Assembly: GCA_002751075.1 (NCBI GenBank)
Contig: NAOQ01000498.1
Coordinates: 35,339 to 51,507, forward strand
Length of the DNA stretch: 16,169 bases
Source: Ichthyophonus hoferi
Lineage: Eukaryota; Opisthokonta; Ichthyosporea; Ichthyophonida; Ichthyophonidae
Direction of reading: 5' to 3'
Shown here: one piece after another, positions 1 to 9,195 of the stretch
Layout of the letters: each line of letters opens with the position of its first letter
How positions within the stretch are numbered: position 1 is the first letter of the stretch
The notes under the pieces: model-generated
The model's database searches: none
Told to the model about the DNA's origin: nothing
The model's input: the letters and a program-made list of their open reading frames with translations, nothing else
Translations under genes and position numbers: made by a program

Positions 1-240
1 TTGGCTTATAAGTACTTCTAAATATAGTAAATAGGAGCTCACTCAAGTATTATTATTTGGTATTTTATATTTTAAAATGCTTAACAGTATAGCTCACACC
101 CTATTACCAAGATAGAAGCCTAAACCCTATACTATACCCAATATGGATATATTGGGTTTAGTATAAGGTATGTAGGGTATAGTATATAGAGTATGTAGTA
201 TATCCTACATATCCCTTTCTTATTTTACGTTCCTCTCCAG
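1..240 (+). other. AT-rich intron or upstream sequence before the first visible CCDC115 exon
   Basis: No coding exon is seen here. The right end is a good splice acceptor: a pyrimidine-rich run from 212 to the AG at 239-240. The stretch is therefore probably the 3' part of an intron. It contains the hairpin listed separately and related TATAGTATA-type words up to about 200. Confidence 0.5.
124..169. repeat. Inverted repeat, 21-base arms with a 4-base loop
   Basis: Arms 124-144 and 149-169 are complementary at 19 of 21 positions around the loop GGAT. A further match to part of the left arm (GGGTATAGTATA) follows at 174-185. This could be a DNA cruciform, an intronic RNA hairpin or the remnant of a small palindromic element. 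No function is shown. Confidence 0.7.
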
Positions 241-1217
241 GGCTACCTCTCATTGGCCCAGGCTCGAAATCATATGCATCGTTCTAACCCTGTATACACT
301 ATTACAAGCCTGCAGTATCCATCTACTATGCATGCTACACTAAGGGTAATGATGTAAGTAATGGTGACGTAGGGGGTGGGGTACTATATACCTCCTGCTA
401 TATACCTATGATCTTCCTACTCTATAATATAGTAGTATATAATATGGTAGTATATACCAACCAATGGGGTGTTAGAACACATACATGATCCAATCATATT
501 TTTCCTTGATCATCAAGGATCAATGAATAGGATTAAATGATTCACATAGTAATTATCTGTTATCATAGTACACCCAATCAAGACATTGATGGTGCCTATA
601 CCATGGAGCCTCACCAAGGTATGTACACAAGATGGCTGACGTCATGAATGGTTACTTTCTTTATATGGTGTTGTATTATATCATACTACATGATATTATA
701 TTATATATATTATATTATATTGTATTGTATTGTATTGTATCTTACTATATATTAGATTATATTATATTAAAATGTATTCAATTCTATTATATTATAGTAT
801 ATTTTATATTATCCTATCATATTCTTCTCATTCAATCTTCACATATTAGCTATCAGTGACCATCAAGAGACCAATGAGAATGAGGAACCACACAAAGTGC
901 CCAATAATCCCATCAGATGGTTTGGTGTTTTGGTCCCACCTGCACTGCGAATAGCTCAGGGCCATTTTAAACAAGGTAGGCATTGGTAAGAGTGGTCCTA
1001 TGGGGTTTTCTATACGTACTTCATACATATATATACTTATTTACCCATAATGACCAATCAGACATAAGCATTTATATCTACTTCTTTATTCACAGCGGCA
1101 TGTATTGGTATAACCATGGCAAGTGCTCGCAGTCGATTGGCTGGCAATGTGAACCAATATGAAAAACTTAAAAAAATTAAACAGGCCCTTTTATTGGATC
1201 CCATCAATGACCAATGA
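241..1217 (+). CDS. CCDC115: CCDC115/Vma22-like V-ATPase assembly factor, C-terminal four exons (partial)
   Basis: Four exons are read: 241-353, 569-618, 850-975 and 1096-1217 (TGA at 1215-1217). They join in frame (phases 0, 2, 1, 1) to give 136 residues. Donors are GTAAGT, GTATGT and GTAGGC, and all acceptors end in AG. Exon one begins GYLSLAQARNHM and carries SLQYPSTM, matching the human CCDC115 stretch GWLSLAKARYAM with LQYASHM. Exon three carries NPIRWFGVLVPPALRIAQ, matching DPLNWFGILVPHSLRQAQ. The last exon carries a lysine-rich helix (YEKLKKIKQ) matching the C-terminal coiled segment. Human residues are recalled, not searched. In the known family this ER/Golgi protein works with TMEM199 (Vma12) in assembling the V0 part of the proton pump. 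The N-terminal exon is not visible and is probably left of the window. The 50-base exon 569-618 has no homology support, but its phases fit exactly. No promoter is visible here. Confidence 0.85.
656..822. repeat. AT microsatellite-like tract inside a CCDC115 intron
   Basis: Degenerate TATTATAT and TATTGTATTG words run without interruption inside the intron between 619 and 849. The open frame across it is low-complexity (I, L and Y runs) and is not a gene. Confidence 0.8.
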
Positions 1218-1565
1218 AAAGGATCCAGCTAACAGGAACCAATAGCATACAACCATAGGGGAAAAAGGTATAGGAGAAAAAGATATCCAATAAGAATGAC
1301 TCATAGTAACGTGGACTATATTGGCTCTGTCATCTGATTGGATGATGTCTAGAAGTGAGGTTCCCATATATTTTAATACGAACTTTTATATAGAGTAATA
1401 TTTAAAATAAGTTTTTTATTGAATTAATGCGCCACTGATCTTAATGTATTATTAGTTTATCTGATTTTTTGAAGTTTTGCATACGGTTTGGTATGGAAGT
1501 GGGTGGTAAGAATTGACCCGATTAAGGATTAGTGGCCCGGCCTGTATTAAATCTAACATCACTGA
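1218..1565 (+). other. CCDC115 3' flank, probable 3' UTR
   Basis: No gene is seen. The stretch continues a run of CCAAT/ATTGG words. No AATAAA follows closely; the first clear one is at 1737-1742, already inside repeat copy E1, so the polyadenylation site is unresolved. Confidence 0.4.
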
Positions 1566-1569
1566 TGAG

Positions 1570-2280
1570 CTTTTTGTTATGTTATTGTCACTCTAATTAC
1601 TGGTTAGCTCATGATGTTATATTACCAATGACCTCACTGTAAATAGACAGATAGTTTGTTGTCAATATGCAGGCCAATGGGAAAGATCTGAACAATGATA
1701 CTTATATTCAAGTACCAGTAAAGGAATGGACATCGTAATAAAAGATGACAGCTTTGAAATACAGGCCAAGTATCTTCTAACCATTAACAGAACATACATG
1801 TATATAAGATACTGCTAACAAATAATGCAAAATGCAAAGCTTTGTTTATAATTATTTATCTGTGCTCTTTATTGGCCGTTTTTTATATCTTTTATCTTTT
1901 TGGGCCACCCTCGTTTATTGCAGAAGTCAATGTAGTTGTGTTCTTTATTTCAGTCTAAATAGAAACGATCATATAGATCCTTATTGGCGAATGCAATTTG
2001 CAGACGACTAATGAGGCCTTCTAAAACTGCTTGATCATAAGCTGATCTTAATTTTTCAATTGGTTTAATATATATTATTTTTATTTGGATGGCTTTTTAG
2101 CTAATGCCCTCATTAGTTCAATTGCTCAAATTTCGGCAATCAATATTGACTTATCACTTCATCTGAATAAAAAGGTTTTTTAAAACAACCAATATTGGAC
2201 CAATCATTTCATGATCCACTTGTTGCTAGCTTGTTGGCTGTAACGCGTTCCTTTGGAGTGAATGGTCTGCAACAGTTATT
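1570..2280 (-). mobile_element. Family E dispersed element, copy E1 (broken fossil)
   Basis: Read on the minus strand, this segment aligns by eye with E2 (8413-9195, plus) over about 600 bases. Shared words include ATGGTTAGAAGATACTTGG here against ATGGTTAGGAGATATTTGG in E2, and TTATGATCAAG in both. Both copies carry similar peptide blocks in the same order: YIKPIEKLRSAYDQ here and YIRPIGEIKISYDQ in E2, then ANKDL and ANKNL, then a block starting MSIPLL here and MPSPLL in E2. The part from about 2190 to 2280 is shared with E3 and E4 (block QQVDHEMIGPILVV here, QQTGYKMIGSTLVV in E4). It is broken in several places. Superfamily unknown: no polymerase, integrase or transposase motif, and no terminal repeats, were recognised. 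Divergence suggests an old copy. Confidence 0.55.
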
Positions 2281-2289
2281 AATGAACTA

Positions 2290-3120
2290 CACATATCCAG
2301 TCCTGACTGAGGGTCTGGTGTTTGAATATAGAGGTCAGAAGCGGTGGAGCATTGGACAAGCGTCAAGCGTTGCTATTTTCTAATTATGGTTACATCTACC
2401 TATCACTAATTTCTTTATTTTTATCGTATTCTCCGTCGCCAATGTCAGTAATATCCCCGTCTGAAGTAGATACAGTGGACATAGATTCGTCCGACCTACT
2501 GCTTGATTATGATGGGAGTGGCGGATATAATGGATCGGCGACAGGTATAAACGTGTTAGTAGGAATAGCGTTTGTAGGCTGAGTGTCCTCTAAAGACGAT
2601 TGAGGATTTATCACTTTCCTCTTCTTCCCTGTTTGGATTCCCCTTGAAATTGTCCTTAGTGTCAAAGAAGCGCCCTCTTGAAATATTTCTTTTTAGGCAC
2701 TTTATCTGTTTGCATATCGATATCTAAAGAACCAATAAATGACTCATATATAGTCAGGTAAAAAGTGCGTTTATTTATATTAATTTCCGGTCCTTTTATG
2801 AAGCCTTAAAAGGCGTTTTCCGCCATTTCCGCAATCTTTACTGAACACCAGTCAGTAAACTTAATATGGTACATTATTAAAATAGATGAAGACATTGGAT
2901 AGATCAGAATGATATGGGTGTTAATCTTATTGTAAATACCTAAGATAACAGTAAAGTTATCTGGATAATGTCCCAAGATTATGATTACAACTTTGTTCTG
3001 ATCACGATCTAATCGATAGGCATAATCTATAACTTTGTGAAAGCTAATTACTATTAATTAAAACATCTCTATTAATAGTTAGTCTTGTACCGCTAATTCA
3101 AAGGTTCCTTACTCGTTAGT
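2290..3120. other. Unassigned sequence with scattered short open frames, possibly the 5' part of E1
   Basis: No gene could be supported. This stretch is richer in CpG than its surroundings (about 2220-2620). Several short stop-free frames read on the minus strand, in the same direction as E1, so it may be the 5' part of that element. An 86-codon plus-strand frame at 2322-2582 overlaps them. Without a second copy in the window neither strand can be preferred. Confidence 0.35.
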
Positions 3121-3124
3121 AGTT

Positions 3125-3403
3125 CTATGTACGAAAATACGAACCCATCATGGAGAGGTTAATAACTAGGTACTTCACACAATTATAATTAAATAAATCT
3201 ATAAACCCATAACTCCAATCCAATCTTTTCTTATATTGAAATTGTTTTCCCATAATTTCAGGAGCTTCTGCAGTAAAGCTCCAAGTTCTGATTACTATAC
3301 CATAGTTATGATTATTATAGTAATTTGAATTTTGCGTAAAGTTTCTTCGGCTGGGATGACGGTAGACAATACTTAGTGCTGATTCGCTCTCAATAGAACT
3401 ACT
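3125..3403 (-). other. 92-codon stop-free frame without a start codon
   Basis: The minus strand is open for 92 codons, with mixed, protein-like composition (for example RHPSRRNFTQNSNYYNNHN and TWSFTAEAPEIMGKQF). There is no initiating ATG near its 5' end. It directly follows copy E3 on the same strand, so it may be the next part of that element. In sequence this AT-rich a frame of this length can occur by chance. No family is recognised. Confidence 0.25.
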
Positions 3404-3439
3404 TTAAAGACAGGGGTATATGTTGACTCCATCTCTAGA

Positions 3440-4280
3440 TGTCTATTACGATTATATTCAGCTATTACTGAAGGAGGAATTCTTACATTAGCTTATTTAG
3501 GTGCGATAGTGTTTATGGCACAATCGCATAGTCCGTTTTATAAGTGAGGAATGCTATATTTGTATGTATGTAATGTATGCTTTTGAACTCAAAAGTTACT
3601 AAACAATTTTCAGTTTTACTAGTAGGAAAAAGATTTTCAGAACACTGGTGTTTATTTTTAGCTGCTGGTACTGATCTATGCAATACAATAAAGATACGAT
3701 GATTATAGAATATTGAACAAGTATCTTTTAGCCATAAGAATAAAGTATATATATGTGAACTGCCAAGCTTTGCCTAAAATGGTTGAAGCGTCATTACGTG
3801 TGTTTATTATTAGTTGTTTTTGTTCTTTTTATCCTTTCCCCAACATACATTTATCGTGGATGTCCATCATAGTTCGATATCATTAGCGTCAATGGGACCG
3901 ATTGTAAACTACCGTTCACAGGAGACCACAGAGGGCCACTAGAATTATCTTATTTTATCTAAATGAGCTAATCCTATTGTGTTCTAATCTGATTGGCTCT
4001 ATAGCTAATTATCTCTTTTAATCCTTAGGCCCACATTCTATCTTTATGTATTGACAATAAATTTACCTAATTAACTAATTAAGAGTGTTGTACTGTCAAC
4101 TTATAATGGATCAACCATTTTATTATCCACTTGTTACCAGAACTTCGGCCGATCTACATGTTCATCTGGAGTTGAACGATCTTACAATTGTTAAAAGATT
4201 AACTCTTCGCTTGATATTGGCCCAATAAGATCTATATTATCGTAGTCTGCATACTGGCATGAATAATAGTTTAGCCAATC
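3440..4280 (-). mobile_element. Family E dispersed element, copy E3 (broken fossil)
   Basis: Read on the minus strand this copy follows the same block order as E1 and E2. It has QVDNKM at about 4120, LDKIR aligned with IEKLR of E1, and AAAGATACTTG at about 3727 aligned with GAAGATACTTG. Near 3600 it has ENCLVTF, aligned with ENVLVTF in E2, followed by IAPK aligned with IAHK of E2. It is broken in several places and more diverged than E1 is from E2. It lies in the same orientation as E1, about 1.9 kb away, so the two could be tandem insertions or a duplicated segment. Boundaries are approximate and no terminal repeats were seen. Confidence 0.45.
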
Positions 4281-4289
4281 ACTATATAT

Positions 4290-5190
4290 ATATATTTATT
4301 TTCTATTTGAATAAAATAAACCCAAGCAATAGAACTGCAGACGTCTCTGGGAAACTATTTTAACCTTTTAATGCCTACCAATCTATTGGCATAAAAGCAA
4401 GCCTTGAGGAAAGATGGGAGCAATCAACTATTTGCAACGCTAGCCGGCAGAAAATACTTACAAATAATCAATCATCAATAACAGATTGCTATGAAATATT
4501 TGCAAATTTTTCTTCTACTTTAAATTTTATTTGAACAAATAGTACAACCCGTATATATAGGAGATAATTAGAATGTTGTATAGAACTGGACTGATTTTAA
4601 TGTGTAATTGCATACTACTACGCAAACATTTTATAAGTTGACCAATCTGACAAACCAACTCATTAAGATCGTATTCCAATAAGACATAGGTTTTATCAGC
4701 CGTTCCTATAATTAAACCAATAGCTATACTAGTCTTGAAAACCACATTATTAGATTGACTATGTCAAAAATACGTACATATACAATATAGGCAAAGTAAC
4801 GATAATTATAATTTGGTAGCTAATTAATGCTAGGTTCTGCAGTATTCTGTATATAAAAACCTACATTTGGAAAATATAATAAAGCTCTGCCTGAGATGGT
4901 TGGGGACTCTTGATTCGGTAATGACTCACTTTAGGACTTCGTTGCCATTTTTAATTGGGTTTAGGTTATGGCTTGGTACTTGTTTTAAGAAGCATTTTGA
5001 ATATTGGATAACCAAGCAAGCAATTCTAGTAATAAATCCTTGCAGTGACCTGACCGGATGTATTCAATGCCTCCCGCTTATCAACTTTGCTCCACTAGTT
5101 AAAAAAAAGGGTTTTGGTCAAAACACAATTCTTTTGATCCTGATAGAGTTTCATCCACATGATCTTCATCTATATGATATATGATCTCAT
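4290..5190. other. AT-rich spacer without a supported gene
   Basis: It contains a TATA run at 4286-4303 and two open frames: 4527-4745 minus (72 codons) and 4867-5184 plus (105 codons). Neither has a recognisable motif, signal peptide or homologous partner in the window. The start of the 4867 frame faintly resembles, in antisense, part of E3 near 3760, so this may hide another decayed copy. Confidence 0.4.
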
Positions 5191-5264
5191 TACTAACAAT
5201 TCGGCATAATTAAAATATTTGAAAAGAAATATTTTATTATCTATACAGCATAATTAAAAACATT

Positions 5265-5965
5265 TCAAAGAAATATTTCCAATATATAATAGTATTATGT
5301 ATTATAATATAATCGTATAATTGTAAGATAGTAAATAATATAATCATATTAAAGTAGATCTTTTGTATACAGCTTTTGTATTAGTCTATTGTTAAACTAT
5401 GCAATTATACAATTACATTAATATATCAATCATGATTATATGATAATATTACAATGCTATTATACTACTATACTATTATGCTATTATACTGCTGTACAAT
5501 TATATTAAAATACTATTATACTATTATACTAATAAACTAATATCCTACTATATTATTGTACTACTATATTGTTACACTATTATAATAATATAATAATATA
5601 TACAACTGCATTACTATACTATTGTAATATAATAAAACACGACTATAGTGTTATTTAAACTCCAAAACTGTTATACTATACTGATACACTATTATTTTTA
5701 TATACTACTATACTACTATACTAATATATTATTGTATTATTATACGACTATACTGTTGTGCTATTATATTGTTAATTCGCTTGCCAAATATAATTACCAA
5801 TCATAATGCAATCAATGCTACCAATCAAAACACCACAACCTAAGGTAACCTATATATACGTGCACATACTACCATACTATAGTACTATCATACTCTAGTA
5901 TTGTGATACTATAACATTTACATAGATACAGAAATGCATATTACTATGCTATTATACTAGTAGTA
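5265..5965. repeat. Long degenerate TA-rich simple repeat (TACTATTATA words)
   Basis: From 5265 to about 5770 the sequence is dominated by variants of TACTATTATACTA with a loose period of about ten bases. It resumes at about 5865-5965 after a short unique stretch containing CCAATCA words. No long frame crosses it. It is an expanded and mutated microsatellite. Confidence 0.8.
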
Positions 5966-6235
5966 TGTTCAGAATTTTTCATATTAACATTACTAAGTAT
6001 AAACCAAAAATAAATATGTAAAATACCTATGCGTGTCTATATATATAATATATACCAGCGATAAAATATTATTTGATCACAACAGATAAACGTGTCAATA
6101 CAATTCGATATCACGAAGATTAGATTGACCCATTGAGATTAGATTAGCCTATTGACACTACATAAATAAGCAAAAACCAAAACAAAGCTAAAAACTAAAC
6201 AACTAAACAACTGCCTACACCTGGTTAACATAACA

Positions 6236-6628
6236 ATGATTGGAATGATTCGACTTTTTGTTTTATTATGCGCCGCTTTTGCCGCTGTCTCTGCTTCACC
6301 TATATTTGCGCAGCCTGGATCTTCGGGGGATAGTTTTCGTGTATGTGCATATGCGGCGTCCAAACATTGTACCGGTCCTAGTGTTTGCGACAACGTTAGT
6401 TTGAATAAGTGCCATGGGCTTTCCGTTTTCCATTTGAGTTTTTCTGTTAAACTAACTTTTGATGAACAGACAAATAGTATTACTTTTCAACGCTTCAAAG
6501 ATGGTGATTGTTCAGTGCCACACCCAGACTATACACCTGCTCCTAGCGGTCAGCTAGATACATGCATCGGTCCTGTTGCTAAGTATCTCAAATTTTTAAA
6601 AATTTACGTTAAGATTTCTCGTGCTTAA
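6236..6628 (+). CDS. Small secreted cysteine-rich protein, function unknown
   Basis: A single uninterrupted frame of 130 codons. The ATG at 6236 lies in a favourable context (A at -3); a second ATG at codon 4 is possible. Residues 1-20 or 1-25 form a clear signal peptide: a short N-terminus with one arginine, a hydrophobic run (LFVLLCAAFAAVSA), then small residues suited to cleavage. The mature part, about 105-110 residues, has six cysteines at 37, 45, 51, 59, 92 and 110, an even number compatible with three disulfides. There is no second membrane segment, so secretion is expected. The 5' end is richer in GC and CpG than the flanks, as expected of real coding sequence. I recognise no family: a defence peptide, a matrix component or a lineage-specific protein are all possible. 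It stands alone and could be a one-exon gene or the first coding exon of a longer one. Confidence 0.7.
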   Translation: MIGMIRLFVLLCAAFAAVSASPIFAQPGSSGDSFRVCAYAASKHCTGPSVCDNVSLNKCHGLSVFHLSFSVKLTFDEQTNSITFQRFKDGDCSVPHPDYTPAPSGQLDTCIGPVAKYLKFLKIYVKISRA

Positions 6629-7168
6629 TCGCATGAAAATGCGGATGATGACTTGGTTATTTAATTAATTTGGACATTTCTTTATTATATATAATTATTA
6701 GCAATTATTTTTACAGTTGTAGTCTGGAAAGATGGTTGGTGCAATTTATTGGTTTTAAATGCCAATTAAAGATGATCTATCAAAACTGAGCTAGGCAATG
6801 ACAGAGGTCCAGCGACTAAATAACGGGCCATTTTAGATTGAATGTTTTGAGTTAACATAACTGCTTACTTAGGCAACCTGCCTAATTCAAGTTCTGGTAA
6901 CTTGTTAAATAATAAAAATGTGTCTTATATTATTTGTTCTGCGTGTCTGCAAAGGGACACGTTAAAACGCCTCTTAATTCGGAACTCCCTTTCCTTCTAA
7001 ACAAATATAGGTCACAGGAACGTTACCGACTACTTTTTGTTTACAACAAGAAACAAGAAAGATTTTGCCTGGCTTGCCCATTCATATGGATGCCTGTGTC
7101 AAGGCAATCAAAATTGTGTATTTGGATTACCATCATATCATAGGACATAACTGACGACGAATTTATTG
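6629..7168 (+). other. 3' flank of the secreted-protein gene and spacer
   Basis: The first part is probable 3' UTR up to the AATAAA at 6911. The rest holds a 69-codon frame (6934-7143) with no recognisable feature. No gene is supported. Confidence 0.4.
6911..6916 (+). terminator. Candidate polyadenylation signal for the secreted-protein gene
   Basis: This is the canonical AATAAA hexamer, about 280 bases past the stop codon at 6628. It is a plausible 3' end, but in sequence this AT-rich the hexamer occurs often by chance. Confidence 0.35.
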
Positions 7169-7389
7169 TAAGGAATCATGAATCTCAGTGTGGCTGAGAA
7201 ACCTCTTCTGAGATCGCAAGAATTGCACCTGAGTGCGGTTGGAGACGTCGCTGATGACCATGTCACCAGCTGAGTCTTTGTTACATTTCTTGATACGAGA
7301 TCCCTTTCGGGTGGTCTTGCTGATTTCCCTATTGGGGTTAGAATATGAGGCGGACTCCATATTCTATCTTCTATTTTGAATAGAAGGAT
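7169..7389 (-). repeat. Left arm of a long inverted duplication
   Basis: This arm pairs with 7491-7709. Over the ORF-like core of about 192 bases I count 12 differences, roughly 94% identity, with no gaps. A 65-base central block is identical. The arm carries a 65-codon minus-strand frame (ATG at 7360, end 7163) containing RTQVQFLRSQKRFLS. The arms are richer in GC than the surroundings. Of the differences between arms, nine change an amino acid and three are silent, which is about what unconstrained drift gives. The frame may therefore be a relic of a parent gene located elsewhere. Confidence 0.85.
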
Positions 7390-7490
7390 CCATCAAGGAA
7401 TAGTTTTAATTGGTGATGTTATTCTTATCTAAGCAAATAGAAAGAATGTGTCTTTACCAGAATAAAACAGAACTTTTTCAGTTTCCAAGG

Positions 7491-7709
7491 TCCTTTTATT
7501 CAAATGAAAGATATAATATGGAGTCTTCCCCATATTCTAACCTCAATAGAGAAATCAGCGAGACCACCCGAAAGGGATCTCGTATCGAGAAATGGAACAA
7601 AGACTCAGCTGGTGACATAGTCATCAGCGACGTCTCCAACCGCACTCAGGTGCAATTCTTGCGATCTCAGAAGAGGTTTCTCAGCCAAACTGAGATTCAC
7701 AATTCCTTA
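7491..7709 (+). repeat. Right arm of a long inverted duplication
   Basis: This is the plus-strand counterpart of 7169-7389, separated from it by a 101-base AT-rich spacer (7390-7490). Its frame, from the ATG at 7518, encodes the same RTQVQFLRSQKRFLS block. An upstream in-frame ATG extends it to 7410, but that extension lies largely outside the duplicated segment. The two copies point away from each other. Any transcript crossing both arms would fold into a hairpin of about 220 base pairs. I do not recognise the protein family. Confidence 0.85.
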
Positions 7710-8410
7710 AATTTACTGTTAAATCATTTCACTGATAGTACTTAGAGTGCAAACAATCCGAAAAGGCCAACTCCTCTCATAGTACACACTATTATAGATA
7801 AGCGGAATCTCTCGTATTGTATTACTGAGTTCATACTTACAAAAAGACAAAAACAAGATTCATCTTCTTAATCGATTGAAATCCTACTAGCCAAGTATTG
7901 CAACACTAAGAGCTCTGTTTCAAGTCATTGCCGAGTGAAGGAGTTTTTTTAATAATCATCATGACTAGATCGGAATGGCTATAACTTATCTTAATTAAAG
8001 TGCCACACTTCCGTGCTATCTAATTACTTAATCTATATATATACTTAGGTGAATAATTTGCTAAACCGATATGCTGGAGGGTATGATGCTATATAGTATG
8101 TGCGCTTGCATTCCTAATAAACACCCAGGCGCCAGCAATCTAAATAAAAACATTCTATTTTAAGCTTCATGACACCAGTGCCAAGAAAGGTAATATAGGT
8201 ATATGTATTATTGGTCAGACAGAATTGATTTGCACAAGATCATTTTGAACAACAAGAACCGATCTACTGATTATAGAAGAGTATTCGATGGGCTATAAAT
8301 AAAAACACGCGCACGGTCCAGAGGGCGGCTGATACCCACAGCCAACACTGTCTCGCTTTTTTTTTTCTATCAAAGGTACAATACACATCTTTGAACATTT
8401 TGCACAGCTC
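7710..8410. other. AT-rich spacer with one GC-rich patch
   Basis: No gene is seen. At 8307-8356 there is a 51-base patch with about two thirds GC, preceded by TATAAATA at 8294-8301 and followed by a run of ten T at 8357-8366. It contains the short hairpin GGCTG...CAGCC. The layout recalls a small RNA polymerase III unit, but the transcribed part would be too short for any RNA I know. Confidence 0.35.
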
Positions 8411-8412
8411 TT

Positions 8413-9195
8413 AATCAGATGGCGTGATTCATCAATGTGAATTAATGGAATATGAACAATTGTACAGATAAAAGATATTCAAAAAAGACATCTAAATTTG
8501 GACACATACATTAGACCAATTGGAGAAATTAAGATAAGTTATGATCAAGAAATTCTGCTGAACCTCATAGGACCCTTGTAAATTACATTAGCCAATAAGA
8601 ATCTACCTCGGTTCCATCTGGGCTTAAATAGAGAATGCACTTAGATTGACGTCCACAATGAACTAGAGGTACAAAAATGATAAAAGGAATGTCATCACCT
8701 AATAAAGACATAAACAATGATGTAAAAACCATTATAAGCAAAGCCTTGCATTTCTTACTATTTTTTTACGAATGATTTAAACATGTAATATATATTCATA
8801 TTAATGGTTAGGAGATATTTGGCTTGCATTTAACAATTATCATATTTTAATTGATTGTAATGCCTAGTCCTTTATTGACATGTGATTATAATGGTCAGTA
8901 TTCTGATATTTCCCTTATCCAAAATAGAGAGAACGTTTTAGTTACTTTTTATAGTAATAACAATTATTACTTATATCCAGTCTTAGCCTGTCTCGCTGAT
9001 TGTTCACACTGTGCTATAACTACAATCGCACATAAACAAATAAAGGCCAGAGTCTCCCCTGAATTTGAAGAAGAGTGGTACCGACCCTTAAATGAAACTT
9101 TGTTGAAATATTTTAGCCCCTGCAGATGTTTCGCCAAACAATTTAGGATGTTCTGTGTAAAAATAATTATTGTTTATGTAGCATTGAACCTCTAA
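8413..9195 (+). mobile_element. Family E dispersed element, copy E2 (broken fossil with one long open part)
   Basis: This is the plus-strand copy. Its 5' two thirds aligns with E1 from about 8413 to 8920 (YIRPIGEIKISYDQ, then ANKNLP, then ATGGTTAGGAGATATTTGG). Its later part, from about 8890, aligns with E3 (ENVLVTF and IAHK). It keeps one frame open from 8860 to 9195 (111 codons from ATG) with cysteines in CLADCSHC and an acidic EFEEEW segment. The aligned parts of E1 and E3 also encode similar residues, which suggests that the block was once a protein. Upstream parts are broken. No superfamily motif is recognised, so it could be a transposon or a virus-like element. Confidence 0.5.

Noticed and set aside
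632-859. 75-codon plus-strand frame
   Set aside because: It is a translation of an AT microsatellite within a CCDC115 intron, low-complexity I, L and Y.
846-1028. 60-codon minus-strand frame with a membrane-like end
   Set aside because: It is antisense to the CCDC115 exon at 850-975, which has clear homology and splice sites on the plus strand.
2195-2383. 62-codon plus-strand frame
   Set aside because: It overlaps part of copy E1, and comparison with E3 and E4 favours coding on the minus strand.
2860-3065. Possible uracil-DNA glycosylase remnant on the minus strand
   Set aside because: A short KVVIIILGHYP stretch recalls the family's GQDPY motif, but the key residues do not match and nothing else aligns.
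4867-5184. 105-codon plus-strand frame
   Set aside because: It has no signal, domain or homologous partner, the frame begins in a stretch faintly similar to antisense family E, and chance frames of this length are expected at this AT content.
5265-5965. CRISPR-like or satellite array
   Set aside because: The repeats are degenerate, without fixed-length units or unique spacers, so this is an expanded simple repeat.
6139-6393. 84-codon minus-strand frame
   Set aside because: It is antisense to the signal-peptide end of the secreted protein at 6236-6628, which is the better frame.
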